The position numbers were made by a program, and so were the translations under genes. Below the pieces are notes generated by a model. It ran no database searches and was not told the origin of the DNA. It worked only from the letters and a program-made list of their open reading frames with translations. A stretch of 64,000 bases of DNA, from contig CAKSVD010000008.1 of the NCBI GenBank assembly GCA_934503275.1, positions 16,365-80,364 on the forward strand. Reading direction: 5' to 3'. The DNA comes from an uncultured Faecalibacterium sp. (GTDB lineage: Bacteria > Bacillota > Clostridia > Oscillospirales > Ruminococcaceae). Shown in pieces: positions 17,137-24,948 of the stretch (positions within the stretch are counted from its first letter, which is position 1; each line of letters begins with the position of its first letter).

Positions 17137-17273
17137 TCTATTTCTACAAACACAGCTGGATTTTGCGTTAAACAGCCTTGAAATCCACAAAGGATTCCTG
17201 CGGCTATTTGCCTTAAATCCCGCTTGTGTTTGCGAAATATTCGTCATTTTCTTTGTTTTCAGACACACCTTAG
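17108..17273. repeat. 166-nt full-length imperfect palindrome (MITE-like)
   Basis: Left arm 17108-17177 and right arm 17204-17273 are inverted copies over about 70 bases: GTGTATCTGAAAA versus GTGTGTCTGAAAA at the tips, CAAACACA and GGATTT further in. The centre AATCC-acaaa-GGATT is itself paired. It fills the space between two convergent genes, supplies the end of the small gene on the left, and the right arm includes the TAA stop of the thioesterase gene. It could be a non-autonomous mobile element or a large bidirectional terminator. Confidence 0.8.
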
Positions 17274-17659
17274 CCCTTTTTGGCTTCTGCCTTAGCGGCA
17301 AATTTTTCCTCAAAGATGACAAAGCGCTCGTGGGTGCCGCCGCCCACAGGGCCCTTCTCGTCCGCAAGCGTCACCTTAAAGGTCAGCTTGCGGCCCTCTA
17401 CGGCCACCAGTTCGCTGCGGCAGGTCACGGTCATGCCCACAGGGGTGGGTGCGGTGTGCTCCAGTTCCAGCTTGGTGCCCACGGTGCCGCTGCCTGCCTC
17501 CAGCGCGGGGGCAACGCTCTGCCAGCAGGTCTTTTCGGCCAGTGCCACCAGTGCAGGGGTAGCAAACACGTCCAGCGTGCCGCTGCCCATGGTCTTTGCA
17601 GTATTCTCCGCGCTCACGCGCACGCTCTGCTCGCCGCAGATACCGGCTTCCAACTTCAT
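17270..17659 (-). CDS. hot-dog thioesterase, FlK-like
   Basis: 129 residues with the layout of the fluoroacetyl-CoA thioesterase-like hot-dog family: an ATPALVALAEKTC helix, a HTAPTPVGMTVTCRSEL strand pair and DEKGPVGGGTHERFVI at the end. Such proteins hydrolyse small acyl-CoAs; the substrate here is unknown. The ATG at 17659 has GGAGG 9 bases upstream and is preferred over the TTG at 17665. Its stop codon lies at the edge of the large palindrome. Confidence 0.8.
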   Translation of the reverse strand: MKLEAGICGEQSVRVSAENTAKTMGSGTLDVFATPALVALAEKTCWQSVAPALEAGSGTVGTKLELEHTAPTPVGMTVTCRSELVAVEGRKLTFKVTLADEKGPVGGGTHERFVIFEEKFAAKAEAKKG

Positions 17660-17794
17660 ATACAAGTTCCTCCTTATGCGTCCTTTGGACGCAGTTATGT
17701 TATTTGTGGTTACACACCTTTATAAGATATCACAAAACGCGCCGGAATGCACTATTTTTTGCATAATTTTTCAGCGTCTCTTACAGAGGGCGGA

Positions 17795-17918
17795 CGATTT
17801 AGAATGTGCTCCGCTGCGCTCTGGCCATATTCAGCGGAAAGATTATTTTTATTTCGCGTTTGTCGCGCTCTGCGGAGCGCTCCAAACGCATTTTCACAGG
17901 TGGGGTCGTAACGGGAAA
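17795..17918 (+). repeat. F2 repeat, plus orientation
   Basis: ACGATTTAGAATGTGC, then AGCGGAAAGATTATTTTTAT, then stem GCGTTTG...CAAACGC with inner stem GCGCTC-TGCG-GAGCGC and TTTTCACAGG. Same layout and cUGCGg loop as the other F2 copies but a different stem sequence. No gene ends close to its left end. Confidence 0.7.
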
Positions 17919-17977
17919 CAGCATTTGCAGCGCCGCTTTCTGCGAAAGCACGGCGCTGCGGGAAAGTGCTGCTGATC

Positions 17978-18118
17978 TGCGCCCTCATCCGGCGCTACGC
18001 GCCACCTTCCCCCGACCGGGGGAAGGCTTTAGCAACGGCAAAGCTTCTGGTTAAACCGTAATCTTTGCGGGCACAGCCGCTCCCCCTTGGGGGAGCTGTC
18101 GCGCAGCGACTGAGGGGC
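17978..18118. repeat. F1-like palindromic repeat
   Basis: CCCTCATCCGGCGC, CTTCCCCCGACCGGGGGAAG, a core with TTTAGCAACGG and AAAGCTTC, CTCCCCCTTGGGGGAG and CGACTGAGGGG: the GATGAGGG variant of F1 at one end and a GACTGAGGGG end at the other. Confidence 0.7.
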
Positions 18119-18480
18119 TATAAATGGAGAAGCGAAAAAAGCGTTAAAGCGATAGCGCCGACTGGCGCAGCGCTAGCTTTTTTGTGCTTCGACTTCTGCT
18201 TTAGGATTGTCAAGGGCGAGCAGCCCTTGGCCCGTTGCGGGGTGGGTGGAGTCCAGAGGTAGGGAGGGGGGAGTCGGAACACCCCTCCCTGCCTCTGGCC
18301 CAGCGGAGCGTCCCTGCGAGCTTGCGGCAAGCAGAAAACTCCCCCGCGGAGCGCGGAGAGTGCCAAATCATTTTGCCTGCCAAACCCGCACCTCATTTGC
18401 AAATTAAAATTGCATCTTTTTTGCGTTTTACGGCGATTTTCAGCAATTTTACGGCATTGTAAAAAACTTTGCGGATTTTG
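18119..18480. other. non-coding stretch with a long hairpin
   Basis: No convincing gene. It contains an A/T-poor block (GCGATAGCGCC...GGCGCAGCGC) and a 17-bp stem with one wobble, CCAGAGGTAGGGAGGGG paired with CCCCTCCCTGCCTCTGG (18253-18269 with 18282-18298), loop 12 bases. It then becomes A/T-rich up to the metal-operon promoter. Open frames cross it on both strands but have no ribosome sites and low-complexity translations. It may be a structured RNA or another dispersed intergenic element. Confidence 0.45.
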
Positions 18481-18481
18481 C

Positions 18482-18534
18482 TTGACAGGGGGGTGTCTGC
18501 GTGTTATCATGAACACATGAACAGATGCTCATAT
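18482..18534 (+). promoter_or_regulatory. metal-operon promoter and ArsR/SmtB operator
   Basis: TTGACA (18482-18487), 17 bases, TATCAT (18505-18510). Immediately after, at the expected transcript start, lies ACATGAACA-GA-TGCTCATAT (18515-18534), a 9-2-9 inverted repeat (two mismatched pairs) that fits the ATATGAACA..TGTTCATAT type bound by SmtB/CzrA-like metal sensors. The regulator is encoded 25 bases downstream, so negative autoregulation released by metal is expected. Confidence 0.8.
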
Positions 18535-18558
18535 GTCGAAACGAAAGGGGAGGGCAGC

Positions 18559-18894
18559 ATGACCGGGTTAGAACAGACCGCACCGGAAAAGGAAACCCAG
18601 CCGGTGGAGATGCCGGACGATGAGGTGCTATACGAACTGGCGGACCTGTTCCGCGTGTTCGGCGATTCCACCCGCATCAAGATCCTGTACGCCTTACATG
18701 ACAGCGAACTTTGCGTGCAGGATATCGCGGACGCCGTGCAGCTGAGCCAGTCTGCCGTCAGCCACCAGCTGCGAGTGCTCAAGGACTCCAAGCTTGTGCG
18801 CTTCCGGCGGGAGGGCAAAACTGTTTTCTACGCACTGGATGATGACCATGTGCGCAGCATCCTCTCCATGGGGATGGAGCATATCGAAGAATGA
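18559..18894 (+). CDS. ArsR/SmtB-family metal-sensing repressor
   Basis: 111-residue winged-helix repressor. The core reads LADLFRVFGDSTRIKILYAL, the ELCVQDIADAV metal-loop segment (ELCV), and recognition helix QSAVSHQLRVLKDSKLV. The ELCV motif is the alpha-3 site typical of CadC/ArsR-like sensors of soft metals; SmtB-type alpha-5 ligands are not evident apart from the C-terminal DDDHVRSI and MEHIEE histidines. Start at 18559 with GGGGAGGG upstream. First gene of an operon with the HMA protein and the P-type ATPase. Confidence 0.88.
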   Translation: MTGLEQTAPEKETQPVEMPDDEVLYELADLFRVFGDSTRIKILYALHDSELCVQDIADAVQLSQSAVSHQLRVLKDSKLVRFRREGKTVFYALDDDHVRSILSMGMEHIEE

Positions 18895-18934
18895 CCGGGC
18901 ACACCGCCCGCAGAAAAGAAAGGCTGGTACTATT

Positions 18935-19156
18935 ATGAAAAAGACCTACAAGATCGAAGTGGACTGCGCCAACTGCGCCCAGAAGATGGAGGATGCCGCC
19001 AACACCGTTTCCGGTGTGGAAAAGGCGACCGTCAGCTTTATGACCCAGAAGATGAAGGTGGAGTTTGCTGAGGGTGCCGACCCCCACGCCACCATGGAGA
19101 ACGTGCTGTCTGCCTGCAAAAAGGTAGAGGACGACTGCGAGATCTTTGATATCTGA
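18935..19156 (+). CDS. stand-alone heavy-metal-associated (HMA) protein
   Basis: 73 residues, ferredoxin-like HMA fold. The metal site is CANC (Cys11, Cys14), in DCANCAQKME rather than the GMTCxxC of copper chaperones, which fits a Zn/Cd-type partner. The downstream ATPase has no N-terminal HMA domain, so this protein probably acts in trans as its missing metal-binding domain. AGAAAGG lies about 12 bases before the ATG. Confidence 0.85.
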   Translation: MKKTYKIEVDCANCAQKMEDAANTVSGVEKATVSFMTQKMKVEFAEGADPHATMENVLSACKKVEDDCEIFDI

Positions 19157-19200
19157 TGTACGGCAAAGCTCTCCCGGTCGGTGCTGACTGGGGGAGTTTT

Positions 19201-19371
19201 GCTGTGGAAAAATCCGCCACTTTTCAACAATTTCCACCGGGTTTTCAACAGCCTTTGCGGAAAAACCGAAAAAGAAGCGTGAAAAAGCGCTTTTTTGCCG
19301 GAAAACTGTGTGGAAAACACGGGTAAAACTGTGGAATAACCATTTTTTTGCCGAAAAACCTGTGGAAAACC
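19201..19371. other. cluster of DnaA-box-like nonamers in the intergenic gap
   Basis: TGTGGAAAA at 19203, 19309 and 19361, TGTGGAATAA at 19330, and TTTTCAACA at 19221 and 19242. These are one or two changes from TGTGGATAA/TTATCCACA. The 259-base gap between the HMA and ATPase genes is otherwise empty, with two degenerate repeats of TTTTTTGCCGRAAAA. No hairpin terminator apart from CCCGGTCGGTGCTGACTGGGGG near 19172. Confidence 0.45.
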
Positions 19372-19415
19372 ACCCATTTTTCACCCACTGCACCGCAAAA
19401 TAAGGAGCGTTGCTT

Positions 19416-21299
19416 ATGAACAAGAAACAAAAAAAGACCCTTGAGCGCATTCTGATCGCCGTGGCGCTGGTGATCGTGCTCAAGCTTTTGCCTGCCTTGC
19501 CCATGCCGGTAGAACTGGCGCTCTACTGCATCCCCTACCTTGTGGTGGGCTGGGACGTGCTGCGCAAGGCGCTGAAGGGCATCAAGAACCGTCAGCCCTT
19601 TGACGAATGCTTCCTGATGGCGGTAGCCACCGTGGGTGCGTTTGCGCTGGGCGACTATGTAGAGGGCTGCGCCGTTATCATCTTTTACCAGATCGGCGAA
19701 CTGTTCCAGAGCGTGGCTGTGGGCAAGAGCCGCCAGAGCATTGCCAGCCTGATGGATATCCGCCCGGACTACGCCAACATCGAGGGCGAGGACGGCAAGC
19801 TGGAGCAGGTGGACCCGGACGAGGTCGAGGTGGGCACGGTGATCGTGGTGCAGCCCGGCGAGCGGGTGCCCATTGACGGCGTCATCGTGGAGGGCGCTTC
19901 TGCCCTGAACACCGCCGCCCTGACCGGCGAAAGCCTGCCCCGGGATGTGAACGCCGGGGACGAGGTCATCAGCGGCTGCGTGAACATGACCGGCCTGCTC
20001 AAGGTGCGCACCACCAAGGAATTTGGCGAATCCACCGTCTCTAAAATTCTGGATCTTGTGGAAAATTCCAGCATGAAAAAAGCCCGGGCGGAAAACTTTA
20101 TCACCCGCTTTGCCCGGGTGTACACCCCCGCCGTCTGCTACGGCGCACTGGCGCTGGCGCTTCTGCCGCCGGTGGTGCTGCTGCTCATGGGACAGCCCGC
20201 CCGCTTTGGCGATTGGGTCTACCGCGCTTTGACCTTCCTCGTTATCAGCTGCCCCTGCGCGCTGGTCATCTCCATTCCGCTGAGCTTCTTCGGCGGCATC
20301 GGCGGCGCTTCCTCCTGCGGCATCCTCATCAAGGGCTCTACCTATCTGGAAGAACTTGCCAACACCGGCGTTGTGGTGTTTGATAAGACCGGCACCCTGA
20401 CGCAGGGCACCTTTAAGGTCACCGGTATCCACCCCGCCGAGGGCGTGACCGAAGCCGCACTGGTGGAAGCCGCTGCGCTGGCGGAAAGCTGGTCCAAGCA
20501 CCCCATCTCCCTGAGCATCAAAGCCGCCTACGGCAAGCCCATCGACGCTGCCCGGGTCACGGACGTGCAGGAGCTGGGCGGTCATGGCGTGACCGCGAAG
20601 GTGGACGGCAAGAGCGTTGCCGCCGGCAACGCCCGCCTGATGGAAAAGCTGGGCATTACCGTCCCCGCCGTGGAGGGCGTGGGCACCATCGTGCACGTTG
20701 CCGTGGAGGGCAGCTACGCGGGCTATCTGCTGATTTCGGACGTGGTAAAGCCCCACAGCGCCGATGCCATCCGCGCTTTGAAGGCTTCCGGCGTGCGCAA
20801 GACGGTCATGCTGACCGGCGATGCACAGCCGGTGGCACAGGCGGTAGCGCAGCAGCTGGGTCTGGACGAGTACCACGCCGGTCTTTTGCCCGGGGATAAG
20901 GTAGACCGGATCGAAAAGCTGCTTGCCGAAAAGCAGCCCAAAGAGAACCTTGCCTTTGTGGGTGACGGCATCAACGATGCGCCGGTGCTTTCCCGCGCAG
21001 ACGTGGGCATCGCCATGGGTGCACTGGGCTCGGACGCCGCCATCGAGGCCGCAGACGTGGTGCTGATGGACGATGACCCGGCCAAAATCGCGCTGGCCAT
21101 GCGCATCGCCCGCCGCACCCTGCGCATCGTGCACCAGAACATCGTGTTTGCGCTGGGCATCAAGGCGCTGTGCCTGCTGCTGGGCGCACTGGGCATTGCC
21201 GGAATGTGGGCCGCCATCTTTGCGGATGTGGGCGTGATGGTCATTGCCGTGCTCAACGCCACCCGCGCCCTGTATACCAAAGACCTGACCAGAAACTGA
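19416..21299 (+). CDS. heavy-metal P1B-type ATPase (Zn/Cd/Pb exporter-like)
   Basis: 627-residue ATP-driven metal exporter. In order: N-terminal spans, actuator motif TGES, metal-translocation CPC at 279-281 in SCPCALVIS, phosphorylated Asp323 in DKTGTLT, HP motif SKHPIS, and GDGINDAP at 516-523. CPC with a trailing DXG-type end and the ArsR/ELCV regulator point to Zn/Cd/Pb rather than Cu. It lacks the usual N-terminal HMA domain, supplied by the preceding gene. ATG at 19416 follows AAGGAG; the TTG at 19410 is rejected. Confidence 0.92.
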   Translation: MNKKQKKTLERILIAVALVIVLKLLPALPMPVELALYCIPYLVVGWDVLRKALKGIKNRQPFDECFLMAVATVGAFALGDYVEGCAVIIFYQIGELFQSVAVGKSRQSIASLMDIRPDYANIEGEDGKLEQVDPDEVEVGTVIVVQPGERVPIDGVIVEGASALNTAALTGESLPRDVNAGDEVISGCVNMTGLLKVRTTKEFGESTVSKILDLVENSSMKKARAENFITRFARVYTPAVCYGALALALLPPVVLLLMGQPARFGDWVYRALTFLVISCPCALVISIPLSFFGGIGGASSCGILIKGSTYLEELANTGVVVFDKTGTLTQGTFKVTGIHPAEGVTEAALVEAAALAESWSKHPISLSIKAAYGKPIDAARVTDVQELGGHGVTAKVDGKSVAAGNARLMEKLGITVPAVEGVGTIVHVAVEGSYAGYLLISDVVKPHSADAIRALKASGVRKTVMLTGDAQPVAQAVAQQLGLDEYHAGLLPGDKVDRIEKLLAEKQPKENLAFVGDGINDAPVLSRADVGIAMGALGSDAAIEAADVVLMDDDPAKIALAMRIARRTLRIVHQNIVFALGIKALCLLLGALGIAGMWAAIFADVGVMVIAVLNATRALYTKDLTRN

Positions 21300-21312
21300 C
21301 GATAAACGCAAA

Positions 21313-21343
21313 ACAGCCAGACCGGCACTGCCGGTCTGGCTGT
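21313..21343. terminator. bidirectional terminator
   Basis: ACAGCCAGACCGG-CACTG-CCGGTCTGGCTGT, a 13-bp perfect stem between the convergent ATPase and mtnN genes, followed by TGTTGTTT on the plus strand and by GTTTTGCG on the minus strand. Confidence 0.8.
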
Positions 21344-21359
21344 TGTTGTTTGGGGGAAT

Positions 21360-22043
21360 TTACAGCTTTTCCACCATTGCTGCCACGATCTTGGTGGCGG
21401 TGGCGACATACTCGCTGATGGAGAACTTCTTCACCACCAGCACCTCGTGGCCGTCCTCGTCGGCGTTGTCGCTCATGGCGCGCAGGATGACGCAGGGCAC
21501 GCCGTTCTTGGCGGCGATCTGGCTTACCGCAGCGCCCTCCATCTCCACGCAGTCCGGGGCGCACTTGGCCTCAATGGCGGCTTTGGTCTCGCTGTCGCCC
21601 ACGAACAGATCCCCGGTGGCGATCTTGCCCACCAGCGCTTTTACCCCGGCTTCGGCGCAGGCGGCCTCGGCGGCGGCGATCAGCTCCGGGTCGCCGGTGT
21701 ACTCTTTCAGGAACGGCGGGTTCTGGCAGATCATATCCAGCTGGGCATCATGGTATAGCACCGTTTTGCCGATGACCACATCGCCGATGCCGATCTTGCT
21801 GGTCATGTTGCCCGCAATGCCGGAGAAGATGATCTTCTCCGCGCCGAACTTGGTAATGAGCACCTGCGTGGTAGCGGCGGCGTTGGCCTTGCCCATACCG
21901 GCGCAGCACACCACCACCTGCTTGCCGGCCAGCGTACCCTTGTGGTACTCTACGCCGCCGTAGGGCTCAACGGTGACATTTTCCAGCCTTGCACACAGCT
22001 GGTCTACTTCATCGGGCATAGCGCCCATAATACCAAAGATCAT
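21360..22043 (-). CDS. mtnN: 5'-methylthioadenosine/S-adenosylhomocysteine nucleosidase
   Basis: Hydrolyses MTA and SAH to adenine and the thioribosyl sugar, feeding methionine salvage and AI-2 synthesis. 227 residues: MIFGIMGAMPDEVD start with the catalytic Glu, FSGIAG phosphate loop, VEMEGAAVSQIA nucleoside-binding segment and RAMSDNAD with catalytic Asp. It follows ychF by 11 bases and is probably co-transcribed with it. Confidence 0.95.
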   Translation of the reverse strand: MIFGIMGAMPDEVDQLCARLENVTVEPYGGVEYHKGTLAGKQVVVCCAGMGKANAAATTQVLITKFGAEKIIFSGIAGNMTSKIGIGDVVIGKTVLYHDAQLDMICQNPPFLKEYTGDPELIAAAEAACAEAGVKALVGKIATGDLFVGDSETKAAIEAKCAPDCVEMEGAAVSQIAAKNGVPCVILRAMSDNADEDGHEVLVVKKFSISEYVATATKIVAAMVEKL

Positions 22044-22054
22044 GGTGGACTCCT

Positions 22055-23188
22055 TTAAACATTAAACAGGAACTCGATGACGTCGCCATCGTGCACAACG
22101 TACTCCTTGCCCTCGGTGCGCTGCAGGCCCTTGGCCTTGACGGCGGCGTAGTCGAAGTTGTTGGCCTCCAGATCGTCGTAGCCGATGACGCTGGCGCGGA
22201 TGAAGCCGCGCTCGAAGTCGCTGTGGATCTTACCGGCAGCCTGCGGAGCCTTGGTGCCCTTGCGGATGGTCCATGCGCGGCACTCCTTCTTGCCGTCGGT
22301 CAAAAAGGAGATCAGCCCCAGCAGGTCGTAGCTGGCGGTGATCAGGTTGTCCAGACCGCTGGCTTCAATGCCCATCTCGGCCAGGAACGCCTTCTTTTCC
22401 TCGGGGCTGTAATCCGCGATATCCTCCTCGGTCTTGGCGCAGATGGGAATATAGCGGGCGTCCTCCTCCTTGGCGCGGGCAGCCACCAGCGGGACGTACT
22501 TGTTGTTCTCGATGCCCTCCATCAGGTCATCCTCGCCCACATTGCAGGCGTACAGCACCGGCTTTGCGCTCAGCAGACCCATCTCGTGCAGCACGGTCTG
22601 CTGCTCGGTGTCGTCGGGGTCAAAATCAAAGCTGCGGGCGGGCTTGCCGGTGCTCAGATGGTCGGCCAGCTTTTGCAGCCATGCGGCCTCGGCGGCAGCG
22701 CCCTTGTTGTTGCCGCTCTTGGCAGCCTTTGCCATGCGGCCTGCGCGGTTCTGCACCACCTCAAGGTCGGAGAGGATCAGCTCGTAGTCGATGGCGTCAA
22801 TGTCGGCAATGGGGTCCACCGCCTCGGCCTTGGTCACGTCCTCCACCACATGGATGATGTTGTCATCGTCAAAGCAGCGCACAACGTGCACAATGGCGTC
22901 GCACTCGCGGATATGGCCAAGGAACTTGTTGCCAAGGCCGGCGCCCTGACTTGCACCCTTTACCAGACCTGCAATGTCCACAAACTCCACGATGGCGGGG
23001 GTCTTTTTGCTGGTCTGCCAGATCTCGGCCAGCTTGTCCAGCCGCTTGTCCGGCACTGCCACGATGCCGGAGTTCGGCTCGATGGTGCAGAAGGGATAGT
23101 TTGCAGCCTCCGCATTTTTGGTGGAGGTGATGGCGTTGAACAGAGTGGACTTGCCCACGTTGGGCAGGCCGACGATACCAAGCTTCAT
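22055..23188 (-). CDS. ychF: YchF/EngD family nucleotide-binding protein
   Basis: Universally conserved Obg-family P-loop protein that prefers ATP and associates with ribosomes. 377 residues: [10 protein letters not shown]-loop at 6-14, [10 protein letters not shown] (G3), NVGEDD in place of the canonical NKxD (typical of YchF), and a C-terminal TGS domain ending [14 protein letters not shown]. Start at the ATG 23188 with AAGGAGA upstream; 37 extra in-frame codons upstream lack family sequence. Confidence 0.95.
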   Translation of the reverse strand: MKLGIVGLPNVGKSTLFNAITSTKNAEAANYPFCTIEPNSGIVAVPDKRLDKLAEIWQTSKKTPAIVEFVDIAGLVKGASQGAGLGNKFLGHIRECDAIVHVVRCFDDDNIIHVVEDVTKAEAVDPIADIDAIDYELILSDLEVVQNRAGRMAKAAKSGNNKGAAAEAAWLQKLADHLSTGKPARSFDFDPDDTEQQTVLHEMGLLSAKPVLYACNVGEDDLMEGIENNKYVPLVAARAKEEDARYIPICAKTEEDIADYSPEEKKAFLAEMGIEASGLDNLITASYDLLGLISFLTDGKKECRAWTIRKGTKAPQAAGKIHSDFERGFIRASVIGYDDLEANNFDYAAVKAKGLQRTEGKEYVVHDGDVIEFLFNV

Positions 23189-23342
23189 AGTAGTGATTTC
23201 TCCTTTTATAAAATGGATGATAAACAGCTGTGTGTTACAGTGTGTTTTTTTGCTTAGCCGGTGCGCGGAGGGTTTTGCAAAAAACAAGCCGCGCACCACA
23301 CTTTATTGTATCATGCAGGCGTTATTTATGCAAGCCCGAGAG

Positions 23343-23525
23343 AACCCTCTCAGTCTGCTCCCGCTGGTCGCAGCCAGATTCCCCCTTTTGTCGCTGCGCG
23401 ACATCTTCCCCCGGCGCGGGGGAAGTCTTTCCTCTCAGGGGGAGCTTTTTGGCATCTGCCGATAAGTAGAGCAAAACCTCCCCCCTCGGGGGAGGTGGCA
23501 TCGCGCAGCGATGACGGAGAGGGTT
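23343..23525. repeat. F1 dispersed palindromic repeat, long form
   Basis: AACCCTCTCAGTC start and GACGGAGAGGGTTGCC end, with CTTCCCCCGGCGCGGGGGAAG, TCGCTGCGCGA and CCTCCCCCCTCGGGGGAGG hairpins between. It forms the left border of the tandem surface-protein units. Confidence 0.75.
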
Positions 23526-23602
23526 GCCAAAATGGAAAGGTTTTCGGCCATAGTGCTAAAAAATACAACATAAAATATAAACAAAACTCCGACAAAAACC
23601 CG

Positions 23603-23631
23603 TTGACACCCGGGGGGAGGTATGCTACACT
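23603..23631 (+). promoter_or_regulatory. promoter of surface-protein unit 1
   Basis: TTGACA (23603-23608), 17 bases, TACACT (23626-23631). The riboswitch aptamer starts about 40 bases later. The same promoter with one spacer change recurs at 25076. Confidence 0.75.
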
Positions 23632-23670
23632 ATTTTCATCAAAACGAATCTATCGATTTTTAAAAATACT

Positions 23671-23768
23671 GGGCAATTTTTTGGCAAACTTGTCGAAAGA
23701 CAAGGACGCAAAGCCATAGGGGCTAAGGTTCGGGGCATTTCCCGGATGATGCCAGCCGGTTGCTCCCG
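23671..23768 (+). ncRNA. cyclic-di-GMP-I (GEMM-I) riboswitch, copy 1
   Basis: The conserved aptamer landmarks are all present and in order: GGCAAAC, a GAAA-capped hairpin (CTTGTC-GAAA-GACAAG), GGACGCAAAGCCA, GGGGCTAAGG, and ATGCCAGCCGGTTGC at the 3' end, with GGGCAA/TTGCTCC closing P1. It lies in the leader of a cell-surface gene unit, the usual context for this class. Whether ligand turns expression on or off cannot be decided; a hairpin CCCGGT...ACCGGG and a strong terminator follow. Confidence 0.9.
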
Positions 23769-23861
23769 GTTTTTTGCAGAAATGCTCTGCATACCGGGAA
23801 CGTCCAAAACCACAGATGTGTTCTTTTTCAAGGGCATGGTGGATTTTGCTCGTATCATCAA

Positions 23862-23892
23862 AGCTGCCCACAAGGTTGGGCGGCTTTTTTTA
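23862..23892 (+). terminator. intrinsic terminator in unit 1 leader
   Basis: GCTGCCCA-CAAGGT-TGGGCGGC followed by seven T residues, about 95 bases after the aptamer and 30 bases before the first coding sequence. This is the likely switching element of the riboswitch. Confidence 0.85.
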
Positions 23893-23921
23893 TTGTTCCA
23901 ACGGAAGAGAGCGTGGAGCCC

Positions 23922-24107
23922 ATGGAGAACAAAAACATAAGCAAAGCGGTCATCGGGGTGCTGGCGCTGGGCGGCTACATCGCAGTGTCCGGCGGCAAGT
24001 CCGCTGCCACGGCCAACGGCGCGTCCGAAGCCGCGCAGCCCTATTGTTCGGACCGCACCACCAAGACCAACAGCGGCATTGTAAAGCTGACACTGACCGT
24101 AGGCTGA
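23922..24107 (+). pseudogene. internally deleted copy of the membrane-anchored protein at 25395
   Basis: Frame-preserving remnant of 61 residues. It matches the start (MENKNISK) and the last 20 or so residues of the 261-residue protein in unit 2, but lacks 585 bases between GASEA and QPY, and a further 15 bases that remove VLVVA-type residues from the membrane anchor. It is still open and preceded by the same leader, so it may be translated as a microprotein, but the folded domains are gone. Confidence 0.8.
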
Positions 24108-24244
24108 GCCCTCTGTGTTGGGCAAAACCGGCAGTGTTGACGATAAAAAAACTGAATTGGGGATCAACAAACCATAAGGTGTGAAAGGAGTAGGCAAATC
24201 CAAAGCTGACCGTCAGCCGCGGGCCCCATTGCCAAATAAGGATT

Positions 24245-24862
24245 ATGAAATTGACGAAGAAAGCAGCCGCCCTGCTCCTCGCAGCGTCTCTGGCGGTGTC
24301 CGTCTGCGCGACCCCGGTGTTTGCGGCTGGTAATCGTCCCTATAATAACGGACAGACTGTTCAGGATTCTAACATCGGTGAAGATGTTCCTACAGTTACC
24401 ACGCAAAAGCATGCTTGCACGCAGCTGAAGTACAATGTTACGGAAGGCTACACATGGAGCATTCCTGCTGATATCAACTTTGGTAAAGACAATGGTACTG
24501 TCAACGCGAATAAGGTTGGGCATGGCAAAGTTATTGTTAAGGACTGTAAGCTTAAAAATGGCTACACTCTGAAAATCCAGATGGCTGGTAATGGCGGTCA
24601 GGACAATACTGACCCCCTTGGTTTTATGGTTAAGACTGAGGAGGGCGCGACACTGAACTATACTGTTCAGAAGGGCACTGCTCCTAACTTGACTCCTGTG
24701 GCCTCGAAGGATGATATTTTGTCGCTTGCGGCTGGAAATGACAGGACAGAAGTAGACCTGACCTTTACGCTGGAAACGCAGACAACTGACCCTAACGCTG
24801 CTGAAAAGGCTGGCGAGTACATTGGTTATGCCATCTTTGTAACACAGGCAACCAAAAACTAA
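24245..24862 (+). CDS. secreted beta-sandwich protein, pilin-like, copy 1
   Basis: 205 residues with a signal peptide (about 1-28, cleavage after VFA). The mature part is predicted beta-rich: EGYTWSIPADINF, GKVIVKDCKLKNGYTLKI, then GEYIGYAIF near the end. It has no sorting signal, second membrane span or catalytic motif. Its first 30 residues are identical to copy 2 and the C-terminal AEKAGEYIGYA is kept, while the middle is diverged. The EGY..(S/T)IP pattern is also found in the large adhesin downstream. Function unknown; a surface-fibre or coat subunit is a guess. A/T-ending codons are more frequent here than in flanking genes. Confidence 0.75.
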   Translation: MKLTKKAAALLLAASLAVSVCATPVFAAGNRPYNNGQTVQDSNIGEDVPTVTTQKHACTQLKYNVTEGYTWSIPADINFGKDNGTVNANKVGHGKVIVKDCKLKNGYTLKIQMAGNGGQDNTDPLGFMVKTEEGATLNYTVQKGTAPNLTPVASKDDILSLAAGNDRTEVDLTFTLETQTTDPNAAEKAGEYIGYAIFVTQATKN

Positions 24863-24896
24863 CCCCGCACCCAAACCTGAATAATACCTGAAGCCC

Positions 24897-24933
24897 AAAG
24901 GGGAGACGGGAGATGTTCCCTCTCCCCTTTTTT
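24897..24933 (+). terminator. terminator of unit 1
   Basis: AAAGGGGAGA-c-GGGA...TCCC-TCTCCCCTTT followed by TTT: a 10-bp stem plus an inner 4-bp stem. An identical copy ends unit 2 at 26964. Confidence 0.88.
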
Positions 24934-24948
24934 GATTTTTGCGGAAAT

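Noticed and set aside
17660..18480. Insertion sequence or prophage remnant
   Set aside because: No transposase or phage gene; the region is explained by F1, F2 and unassigned hairpins.
19201..19371. Replication origin
   Set aside because: DnaA-like boxes are imperfect and there is no dnaA, dnaN, AT-rich unwinding region or GC-skew evidence nearby.
19245..21311. 688-codon open frame on the minus strand
   Set aside because: Exactly antisense to the P-type ATPase; translation is His/Gly/Ala-rich low complexity with no ribosome site. GC-rich shadow frame.
23754..23940. Small gene between riboswitch and terminator
   Set aside because: The open frames cross the terminator hairpin, lack ribosome sites and are identical in both units only because the leader is duplicated.
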